A stretch of DNA of 64,000 bases from Sabellastarte sp. h YS-2021 (taxonomy: Eukaryota > Annelida > Polychaeta > Sabellida > Sabellidae). The position numbers and the translations under genes were made by a program. The notes under the pieces were generated by a model that was not told where the DNA came from, did not search any database, and worked only from the letters and a program-made list of their open reading frames with translations. The stretch is from contig OZ024930.1 of the NCBI GenBank assembly GCA_964017235.1, positions 148,986,221 to 149,050,220 of the forward strand, written 5' to 3'. Shown piece after piece: positions 1-9,200 of the stretch. Position 1 is the first letter of the stretch, and each line of letters begins with the position of its first letter.

Positions 1-167
1 TGAGATGTAACGTTGAAATTTGTGCAGGATATTAGTTACATGGCACTAGTGATAACAGAAGAGATTTCAGACTTACATCTAGTTTGGAAACTCTTGCCAC
101 GACCTGTCAAGGCTACACCGCCTAAGTACCGGGATGGCCTTTTTTGGTCTGTAACCAAGTCAAATAT
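1..167 (+). repeat. Representative monomer A (167 bp)
   Basis: This is the first monomer of X, Z, P and H blocks. It carries the 8-bp palindrome CACTAGTG at 44-51 and the block CTTACATCTAG at 72-82 that is nearly invariant in all classes. It has a T6 tract near its right end. In X blocks the tract is followed by ggtctg; in Z and P blocks it is followed by cctccg or cctctg. That small difference marks which block an A monomer belongs to. Confidence 0.95.
72..82 (+). other. Core motif CTTACATCTAG conserved across monomer classes
   Basis: The motif occurs in A, C, D and E; B has gttacatctag. It is the longest stretch shared by all classes near the monomer centre. The recurrent exception is acacctag in the A' copies at 18051, 23104, 36590 and 43556. 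The C/A hybrid switch falls in or beside it. It could be a protein-binding site or simply a stretch kept uniform by exchange. Confidence 0.7.
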
Positions 168-334
168 TGAGATGTAATGCTGGAATTTGGGTGAGACATT
201 AGTTTCGTTGCACTAGTGATAACAAAAATGATTTGAGACTTACATCTAGGTGGGAAACCCATGTTGCAAGTTGTCCATGTTCCATCACCCGACTACACGA
301 AGGGCCTTTTCTACTCTGTAAATAAGTCAAATAT
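168..334 (+). repeat. Representative monomer D (167 bp), X blocks only
   Basis: D is the most divergent full-length class and appears once in each of the 15 X blocks. It begins at 168, 3425, 12192, 17717, 20000, 22770, 25053, 30091, 36256, 43222, 49869, 51832, 58164, 60127 and 63061. It keeps the CACTAGTG palindrome and the ttacatctag core. Its right half is unlike the other classes and contains CCCGACTACACGAA (288-301 here). The left-half tttcgttg reads tttctttg in the copies at 17717, 22770, 36256 and 43222, and tttcattg at 51832. Confidence 0.95.
288..301 (-). other. CENP-B-box-like sequence in monomer D (one base short)
   Basis: CCCGACTACACGAA resembles the reverse complement of the CENP-B box core (CCCG, two bases, T, four bases, CGAA), but only three bases separate T from CGAA. 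It occurs once per X block. The match is imperfect and may be chance. No binding is claimed. Confidence 0.25.
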
Positions 335-501
335 TGAGATGTAACGCTGCAATTTGGGTGAGTCATTTGTTTAGTGGCACTAGTGATAACAACAATGATT
401 TCAGACTTACATCTAGCGGGCAAACTCATGCTGCGACCTGTCCAGGCTAAATCGCCAAAGTACCGAGATGGCCGTTTTTTCTCTGTAACCAAGTCAAATA
501 T
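335..501 (+). repeat. Representative monomer E (167 bp), X blocks only
   Basis: E closes each X block and is a sister of class C. It reads gataacaacaatg where C reads gatattaacaatg, and cgccaaagtacc where C reads cgacaatgtacc. Copies split into a gggtgag form (bases 1-16000, plus 20000 and 25053 units and 30091) and a gggcgag form in X blocks at 17550, 22603, 36089 and all later ones. This follows the superunit groupings. Confidence 0.93.
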
Positions 502-669
502 TGAGATGTAACGTTGAAATTTGTGCATGATATTAGTTACATGGCACTAGTGATAACAGAAGTTGATTTCAGACTTACATCTAGTTTGGAAACTCTTGCC
601 ACGACCTGTCAAGGCTACATCGCCTAAGTACCGGGATGGCCTTTTTTCCTCTGTAACCAAGTCAAATAT
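502..669 (+). repeat. Representative monomer A' (168 bp)
   Basis: A' is the first monomer of Y blocks. It differs from A by agaagttgattt in place of agaagagattt, which adds 1 bp, and by catcgcc in place of caccgcc. It always follows an X block. This copy has a private G-to-T change at 528. The copies at 18051, 23104, 36590 and 43556 share the change acatctag to acacctag. Confidence 0.94.
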
Positions 670-822
670 TGAGCTGTAACGCTGGAATTTGGGCAGGACA
701 TTAGTTTTGTGGCACAATTGATTATGGCAGTGATTTGAGAGTTACATCTAGGTATGAAACTTTTGTAACAACTTTTCCAAGTACCCGGAGCGCCATTTTT
801 CCTCTGTAAGTAGGTCAAGTAT
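670..822 (+). repeat. Representative monomer B (153 bp, internally deleted)
   Basis: B is the middle monomer of Y and Z blocks and occurs twice in P. Aligned to A, the interval between cgac and aagtacc is 6 bp rather than 20 bp, which accounts for the whole 14-bp length deficit. It has lost the CACTAGTG palindrome and reads cacaattg there instead (a CAATTG palindrome). Two subtypes exist: a Y form with ggcagtgattt and aacaactttt, and a Z form with ggcaatgattt and aacgactttt. Confidence 0.95.
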
Positions 823-989
823 TGAGATGTAATGCTGCAATTTGGGCGAGTCATTTGTTTAGTGGCACTAGTGATATTAACAATGATTTCAGACTTACAT
901 CTAGCTGGCAAACTCATGCCGCGACCTGTCCAGGCTAAATCGACAATGTACCGAGATGGCCGTTTTTTCTCCATAACCAAGTCAAATAT
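823..989 (+). repeat. Representative monomer C (167 bp)
   Basis: C closes Y, Z, P and H blocks. It carries CACTAGTG at 866-873, flanked by partly complementary sequence, tttagtgg on the left and atattaa on the right. It ends with ccgttttttctccataacc. The Zh subtype reads aaatggacaatgtacctag where other copies read aaatcgacaatgtaccgag. Confidence 0.95.
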
Positions 990-1796
990 TGAGATGTAAC
1001 GTTGAAATTTGTGCAGGATATTAGTTACATGGCACTAGTGATAACAGAAGAGATTTCAGACTTACATCTAGTTTGGAAACTCTTGCCACGACCTGTCAAG
1101 GCTACACTGCCTAAGTACCGGGATGGCCTTTTTTCCTCTGTAACCAAGTCAAATATTGAGCTGTAACGCTGGAATTTGGGCAGGACATTAGTTTTGTGGC
1201 ACAATTGATTATGGCAATGATTTGAGAGTTACATCTAGGTATGAAACTTTTGTAACGACTTTTCCAAGTACCCGGAGCGCCATTTTTCCTCTGTAAGTAG
1301 GTCAAGTATTGAGATGTAATGCTGCAATTTGGGCGAGTCATTTGTTTAGTGGCACTAGTGATATTAACAATGATTTCAGACTTACATCTAGCTGGCAAAC
1401 TCATGCCGCGACCTGTCCAGGCTAAATCGACAATGTACCGAGATGGCCGTTTTTTCTCCATAACCAAGTCAAATATTGAGATGTAACGTTGAAATTTGTG
1501 CAGGATATTAGTTACATGGCACTAGTGATAACAGAAGAGATTTCAGACTTACATCTAGTTTGGAAACTCTTGCCACGACCTGTCAAGGCTACACCGCCTA
1601 AGTACCGGGATGGCCTTTTTTCCTCCGTAACCAAGTCAAATATTGAGCTGTAACGCTGGAATTTGGGCAGGACATTAGTTTTGTGGCACAATTGATTATG
1701 GCAATGATTTGAGAGTTACATCTAGGTATGAAACTTTTGTAACGACTTTTCCAAGTACCCGGAGCGCCATTTTTCCTCTGTAAGTAGGTCAAGTAT

Positions 1797-1963
1797 TGAG
1801 ATGTAATGCTGCAATTTGGGCGAGTCATTTGTTTAGTGTCACTAGTGATATTAACAATGATTTCAGACTTACATCTAGTTTGGAAACTCTTGCCACGACC
1901 TGTCAAGGCTACACCGACTAAGTACCGGGATGGCCTTTTTTCCTCCGTAACCAAGTCAAATAT
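1797..1963 (+). repeat. Representative C/A hybrid monomer (167 bp)
   Basis: The left half, through gatattaaca, is class C. The right half, from tttggaaactc on, is class A. The switch lies within 20 bp identical in A and C (1859-1878). There are 27 such monomers: one in each of 25 P blocks and two in the H block. In 23 of them agtggcac reads agtgtcac, a change not seen in any ordinary C monomer. The four P blocks at 38205, 40790, 44851 and 47437 keep the ordinary form. Confidence 0.95.
1833..1854. other. Dyad symmetry in hybrid monomer
   Basis: Two 11-base arms meet at 1843/1844. The inner ten bases (1839-1848) are a perfect palindrome, TCACTAGTGA. The outer pairs are complementary except for two G-T oppositions. 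Ordinary C monomers have G in place of T1839, which interrupts the arm. Such a dyad could form a small hairpin or cruciform. That it does so in the cell is inference. Confidence 0.7.
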
Positions 1964-2603
1964 TGAGCTGTAACCCTGGAATTTGGGCAGGACATTAGTT
2001 TTGTGGCACAATTGATTATGGCAATGATTTGAGAGTTACATCTAGGTATGAAACTTTTGTAACGACTTTTCCAAGTACCCGGAGCGCCATTTTTCCTCTG
2101 TAAGTAGGTCAAGTATTGAGATGTAATGCTGCAATTTGGGCGAGTCATTTGTTTAGTGGCACTAGTGATATTAACAATGATTTCAGACTTACATCTAGCT
2201 GGCAAACTCATGCCGCGACCTGTCCAGGCTAAATCGACAATGTACCGAGATGGCCGTTTTTTCTCCATAACCAAGTCAAATATTGAGATGTAACGTTGAA
2301 ATTTGTGCAGGATATTAGTTACATGGCACTAGTGATAACAGAAGAGATTTCAGACTTACATCTAGTTTGGAAACTCTTGCCACGACCTGTCAAGGCTACA
2401 CCGCCTAAGTACCGGGATGGCCTTTTTTCCTCCGTAACCAAGTCAAATATTGAGCTGTAACGCTGGAATTTGGGCAGGACATTAGTTTTGTGGCACAATT
2501 GATTATGGCAATGATTTGAGAGTTACATCTAGGTATGAAACTTTTGTAACGACTTTTCCAAGTACCCGGAGCGCCATTTTTCCTCTGTAAGTAGGTCAAG
2601 TAT

Positions 2604-2769
2604 TGAGATGTAATGCTGCAATTTGGGCGAGTCATTTGTTTAGTGGCACTAGTGATATTAACAATGATTTCAGACTTACATCTAGCTGGCAAACTCATGC
2701 CGCGACCTGTCCAGGCTAAATCGACAATGTACCGAGATGGCCGTTTTTCTCCATAACCAAGTCAAATAT
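2604..2769 (+). repeat. Representative C monomer of Zd blocks (166 bp, T5 tract)
   Basis: This C monomer has five T in the tract ccgTTTTTctcc where other C copies have six. All ten Zd blocks have the 166-bp length, and each is followed directly by a Y' block. In the copy ending at 42566 an added C-to-T change makes the tract read TTTTTTTcc. That shows the 1-bp loss is inherited and not a random homopolymer error. Confidence 0.92.
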
Positions 2770-2937
2770 TGAGATGTAATGTTGAAATTTGTGCAGGATA
2801 TTAGTTACATGGCATTAGTGATAACAGAAGTTGATTTCAGACTTACATCTAGTTTGGAAACTCTTGCCATGACCTGTCAAGGCTACATCGCCTAAGTACC
2901 GGGATGGCCTTTTTTCCTCTGTAACCAAGTCAAATAT
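2770..2937 (+). repeat. Representative A' monomer of Y' blocks (168 bp)
   Basis: It resembles A' but reads taatgttg for taacgttg and ggcattagtg for ggcactagtg, so the CACTAGTG palindrome is broken. It occurs ten times, always after Zd. The copies at 2770, 9269, 27655 and 29436 also read ccatgacc for ccacgacc, defining a subgroup. Confidence 0.92.
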
Positions 2938-3257
2938 TGAGCTGTAATGCTGGAATTTGGGCAGGACATTAGTTTTGTGGCACAATTGATTATGGCAGTG
3001 ATTTGAGAGTTACATCTAGGTATGAAACTTTTGTAACAACTTTTCCAAGTACCCGGAGCGCCATTTTTCCTCTGTAAGTATGTCAAGTATTGAGATGTAA
3101 TGCTGCAATTTGGGCGAGTCATTTGTTTAGTGGCACTAGTGATATTAACAATGATTTCAGACTTACATCTAGCTGGCAAACTCATGCCGCGACCTGTCCA
3201 GGCTAAATCGACAATGTACCGAGATGGCCGTTTTTTCTCCATAACCAAGTCAAATAT

Positions 3258-6200
3258 TGAGATGTAACGTTGAAATTTGTGCAGGATATTAGTTACATGG
3301 CACTAGTGATAACAGAAGAGATTTCAGACTTACATCTAGTTTGGAAACTCTTGCCACGACCTGTCAAGGCTACACCGCCTAAGTACCGGGATGGCCTTTT
3401 TTGGTCTGTAACCAAGTCAAATATTGAGATGTAATGCTGGAATTTGGGTGAGACATTAGTTTCGTTGCACTAGTGATAACAAAAATGATTTGAGACTTAC
3501 ATCTAGGTGGGAAACCCATGTTGCAAGTTGTCCATGTTCCATCACCCGACTACACGAAGGGCCTTTTCTACTCTGTAAATAAGTCAAATATTGAGATGTA
3601 ACGCTGCAATTTGGGTGAGTCATTTGTTTAGTGGCACTAGTGATAACAACAATGATTTCAGACTTACATCTAGCGGGCAAACTCATGCTGCGACCTGTCC
3701 AGGCTAAATCGCCAAAGTACCGAGATGGCCGTTTTTTCTCTGTAACCAAGTCAAATATTGAGATGTAACGTTGAAATTTGTGCAGGATATTAGTTACATG
3801 GCACTAGTGATAACAGAAGTTGATTTCAGACTTACATCTAGTTTGGAAACTCTTGCCACGACCTGTCAAGGCTACATCGCCTAAGTACCGGGATGGCCTT
3901 TTTTCCTCTGTAACCAAGTCAAATATTGAGCTGTAACGCTGGAATTTGGGCAGGACATTAGTTTTGTGGCACAATTGATTATGGCAGTGATTTGAGAGTT
4001 ACATCTAGGTATGAAACTTTTGTAACAACTTTTCCAAGTACCCGGAGCGCCATTTTTCCTCTGTAAGTAGGTCAAGTATTGAGATGTAATGCTGCAATTT
4101 GGGCGAGTCATTTGTTTAGTGGCACTAGTGATATTAACAATGATTTCAGACTTACATCTAGCTGGCAAACTCATGCCGCGACCTGTCCAGGCTAAATCGA
4201 CAATGTACCGAGATGGCCGTTTTTTCTCCATAACCAAGTCAAATATTGAGATGTAACGTTGAAATTTGTGCAGGATATTAGTTACATGGCACTAGTGATA
4301 ACAGAAGAGATTTCAGACTTACATCTAGTTTGGAAACTCTTGCCACGACCTGTCAAGGCTACACCGCCTAAGTACCGGGATGGCCTTTTTTCCTCCGTAA
4401 CCAAGTCAAATATTGAGCTGTAACGCTGGAATTTGGGCAGGACATTAGTTTTGTGGCACAATTGATTATGGCAATGATTTGAGAGTTACATCTAGGTATG
4501 AAACTTTTGTAACGACTTTTCCAAGTACCCGGAGCGCCATTTTTCCTCTGTAAGTAGGTCAAGTATTGAGATGTAATGCTGCAATTTGGGCGAGTCATTT
4601 GTTTAGTGGCACTAGTGATATTAACAATGATTTCAGACTTACATCTAGCTGGCAAACTCATGCCGCGACCTGTCCAGGCTAAATGGACAATGTACCTAGA
4701 TGGCCGTTTTTTCTCCATAACCAAGTCAAATATTGAGATGTAACGTTGAAATTTGTGCAGGATATTAGTTACATGGCACTAGTGATAACAGAAGAGATTT
4801 CAGACTTACATCTAGTTTGGAAACTCTTGCCACGACCTGTCAAGGCTACACCGCCTAAGTACCGGGATGGCCTTTTTTCCTCCGTAACCAAGTCAAATAT
4901 TGAGCTGTAACGCTGGAATTTGGGCAGGACATTAGTTTTGTGGCACAATTGATTATGGCAATGATTTGAGAGTTACATCTAGGTATGAAACTTTTGTAAC
5001 GACTTTTCCAAGTACCCGGAGCGCCATTTTTCCTCTGTAAGTAGGTCAAGTATTGAGATGTAATGCTGCAATTTGGGCGAGTCATTTGTTTAGTGGCACT
5101 AGTGATATTAACAATGATTTCAGACTTACATCTAGCTGGCAAACTCATGCCGCGACCTGTCCAGGCTAAATCGACAATGTACCGAGATGGCCGTTTTTTC
5201 TCCATAACCAAGTCAAATATTGAGATGTAACGTTGAAATTTGTGCAGGATATTAGTTACATGGCACTAGTGATAACAGAAGAGATTTCAGACTTACATCT
5301 AGTTTGGAAACTCTTGCCACGACCTGTCAAGGCTACACCGCCTAAGTACCGGGATGGCCTTTTTTCCTCCGTAACCAAGTCAAATATTGAGCTGTAACGC
5401 TGGAATTTGGGCAGGACATTAGTTTTGTGGCACAATTGATTATGGCAATGATTTGAGAGTTACATCTAGGTATGAAACTTTTGTAACGACTTTTCCAAGT
5501 ACCCGGAGCGCCATTTTTCCTCTGTAAGTAGGTCAAGTATTGAGATGTAATGCTGCAATTTGGACGAGTCATTTGTTTAGTGGCACTAGTGATATTAACA
5601 ATGATTTCAGACTTACATCTAGCTGGCAAACTCATGCCGCGACCTGTCCAGGCTAAATCGACAATGTACCGAGATGGCCGTTTTTTCTCCATAACCAAGT
5701 CAAATATTGAGATGTAACGTTGAAATTTGTGCAGGATATTAGTTACATGGCACTAGTGATAACAGAAGAGATTTCAGACTTACATCTAGTTTGGAAACTC
5801 TTGCCACGACCTGTCAAGGCTACACTGCCTAAGTACCGGGATGGCCTTTTTTCCTCTGTAACCAAGTCAAATATTGAGCTGTAACGCTGGAATTTGGGCA
5901 GGACATTAGTTTTGTGGCACAATTGATTATGGCAATGATTTGAGAGTTACATCTAGGTATGAAACTTTTGTAACGACTTTTCCAAGTACCCGGAGCGCCA
6001 TTTTTCCTCTGTAAGTAGGTCAAGTATTGAGATGTAATGCTGCAATTTGGGCGAGTCATTTGTTTAGTGGCACTAGTGATATTAACAATGATTTCAGACT
6101 TACATCTAGCTGGCAAACTCATGCCGCGACCTGTCCAGGCTAAATCGACAATGTACCGAGATGGCCGTTTTTTCTCCATAACCAAGTCAAATATTGAGAT

Positions 6201-9200
6201 GTAACGTTGAAATTTGTGCAGGATATTAGTTACATGGCACTAGTGATAACAGAAGAGATTTCAGACTTACATCTAGTTTGGAAACTCTTGCCACGACCTG
6301 TCAAGGCTACACCGCCTAAGTACCGGGATGGCCTTTTTTCCTCCGTAACCAAGTCAAATATTGAGCTGTAACGCTGGAATTTGGGCAGGACATTAGTTTT
6401 GTGGCACAATTGATTATGGCAATGATTTGAGAGTTACATCTAGGTATGAAACTTTTGTAACGACTTTTCCAAGTACCCGGAGCGCCATTTTTCCTCTGTA
6501 AGTAGGTCAAGTATTGAGATGTAATGCTGCAATTTGGGCGAGTCATTTGTTTAGTGGCACTAGTGATATTAACAATGATTTCAGACTTACATCTAGCTGG
6601 CAAACTCATGCCGCGACCTGTCCAGGCTAAATGGACAATGTACCTAGATGGCCGTTTTTTCTCCATAACCAAGTCAAATATTGAGATGTAACGTTGAAAT
6701 TTGTGCAGGATATTAGTTACATGGCACTAGTGATAACAGAAGAGATTTCAGACTTACATCTAGTTTGGAAACTCTTGCCACGACCTGTCAAGGCTACACC
6801 GCCTAAGTACCGGGATGGCCTTTTTTCCTCCGTAACCAAGTCAAATATTGAGCTGTAACGCTGGAATTTGGGCAGGACATTAGTTTTGTGGCACAATTGA
6901 TTATGGCAATGATTTGAGAGTTACATCTAGGTATGAAACTTTTGTAACGACTTTTCCAAGTACCCGGAGCGCCATTTTTCCTCTGTAAGTAGGTCAAGTA
7001 TTGAGATGTAATGCTGCAATTTGGGCGAGTCATTTGTTTAGTGTCACTAGTGATATTAACAATGATTTCAGACTTACATCTAGTTTGGAAACTCTTGCCA
7101 CGACCTGTCAAGGCTACACCGACTAAGTACCGGGATGGCCTTTTTTCCTCCGTAACCAAGTCAAATATTGAGCTGTAACCCTGGAATTTGGGCAGGACAT
7201 TAGTTTTGTGGCACAATTGATTATGGCAATGATTTGAGAGTTACATCTAGGTATGAAACTTTTGTAACGACTTTTCCAAGTACCCGGAGCGCCATTTTTC
7301 CTCTGTAAGTAGGTCAAGTATTGAGATGTAATGCTGCAATTTGGGCGAGTCATTTGTTTAGTGGCACTAGTGATATTAACAATGATTTCAGACTTACATC
7401 TAGCTGGCAAACTCATGCCGCGACCTGTCCAGGCTAAATCGACAATGTACCGAGATGGCCGTTTTTTCTCCATAACCAAGTCAAATATTGAGATGTAACG
7501 TTGAAATTTGTGCAGGATATTAGTTACATGGCACTAGTGATAACAGAAGAGATTTCAGACTTACATCTAGTTTGGAAACTCTTGCCACGACCTGTCAAGG
7601 CTACACCGCCTAAGTACCGGGATGGCCTTTTTTCCTCCGTAACCAAGTCAAATATTGAGCTGTAACGCTGGAATTTGGGCAGGACATTAGTTTTGTGGCA
7701 CAATTGATTATGGCAATGATTTGAGAGTTACATCTAGGTATGAAACTTTTGTAACGACTTTTCCAAGTACCCGGAGCGCCATTTTTCCTCTGTAAGTAGG
7801 TCAAGTATTGAGATGTAATGCTGCAATTTGGGCGAGTCATTTGTTTAGTGGCACTAGTGATATTAACAATGATTTCAGACTTACATCTAGCTGGCAAACT
7901 CATGCCGCGACCTGTCCAGGCTAAATGGACAATGTACCTAGATGGCCGTTTTTTCTCCATAACCAAGTCAAATATTGAGATGTAACGTTGAAATTTGTGC
8001 AGGATATTAGTTACATGGCACTAGTGATAACAGAAGAGATTTCAGACTTACATCTAGTTTGGAAACTCTTGCCACGACCTGTCAAGGCTACACCGCCTAA
8101 GTACCGGGATGGCCTTTTTTCCTCCGTAACCAAGTCAAATATTGAGCTGTAACGCTGGAATTTGGGCAGGACATTAGTTTTGTGGCACAATTGATTATGG
8201 CAATGATTTGAGAGTTACATCTAGGTATGAAACTTTTGTAACGACTTTTCCAAGTACCCGGAGCGCCATTTTTCCTCTGTAAGTAGGTCAAGTATTGAGA
8301 TGTAATGCTGCAATTTGGGCGAGTCATTTGTTTAGTGTCACTAGTGATATTAACAATGATTTCAGACTTACATCTAGTTTGGAAACTCTTGCCACGACCT
8401 GTCAAGGCTACACCGACTAAGTACCGGGATGGCCTTTTTTCCTCCGTAACCAAGTCAAATATTGAGCTGTAACCCTGGAATTTGGGCAGGACATTAGTTT
8501 TGTGGCACAATTGATTATGGCAATGATTTGAGAGTTACATCTAGGTATGAAACTTTTGTAACGACTTTTCCAAGTACCCGGAGCGCCATTTTTCCTCTGT
8601 AAGTAGGTCAAGTATTGAGATGTAATGCTGCAATTTGGGCGAGTCATTTGTTTAGTGGCACTAGTGATATTAACAATGATTTCAGACTTACATCTAGCTG
8701 GCAAACTCATGCCGCGACCTGTCCAGGCTAAATCGACAATGTACCGAGATGGCCGTTTTTTCTCCATAACCAAGTCAAATATTGAGATGTAACGTTGAAA
8801 TTTGTGCAGGATATTAGTTACATGGCACTAGTGATAACAGAAGAGATTTCAGACTTACATCTAGTTTGGAAACTCTTGCCACGACCTGTCAAGGCTACAC
8901 CGCCTAAGTACCGGGATGGCCTTTTTTCCTCCGTAACCAAGTCAAATATTGAGCTGTAACGCTGGAATTTGGGCAGGACATTAGTTTTGTGGCACAATTG
9001 ATTATGGCAATGATTTGAGAGTTACATCTAGGTATGAAACTTTTGTAACGACTTTTCCAAGTACCCGGAGCGCCATTTTTCCTCTGTAAGTAGGTCAAGT
9101 ATTGAGATGTAATGCTGCAATTTGGGCGAGTCATTTGTTTAGTGGCACTAGTGATATTAACAATGATTTCAGACTTACATCTAGCTGGCAAACTCATGCC

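Larger units (their letters stand above)
1..3257. repeat. Superunit 1 (3257 bp): X-Y-Zt-P-Zd-Y'
   Basis: X 1-501, Y 502-989, Zt 990-1476, P 1477-2283, Zd 2284-2769, Y' 2770-3257. This is the simplest complete superunit, holding one of each main block type. Zt is marked by cactgcc in its A monomer. The P block contains the C/A hybrid at 1797-1963. A private G-to-T change lies at 3081. Confidence 0.95.

Noticed and set aside
131..150. GC-rich stretch followed by T6 as intrinsic terminator or Pol III terminator
   Set aside because: No stable hairpin precedes the T tract, and no promoter or transcript unit is visible. It is a regular part of each monomer.
199..215. Full CENP-B box in monomer D (tttcgttgcac...)
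   Set aside because: The TTCG and the central A fit, but the required CGGG is AGTG, and five copies have lost TTCG itself. Only the weaker reverse element at 288-301 is kept as a low-interest note.
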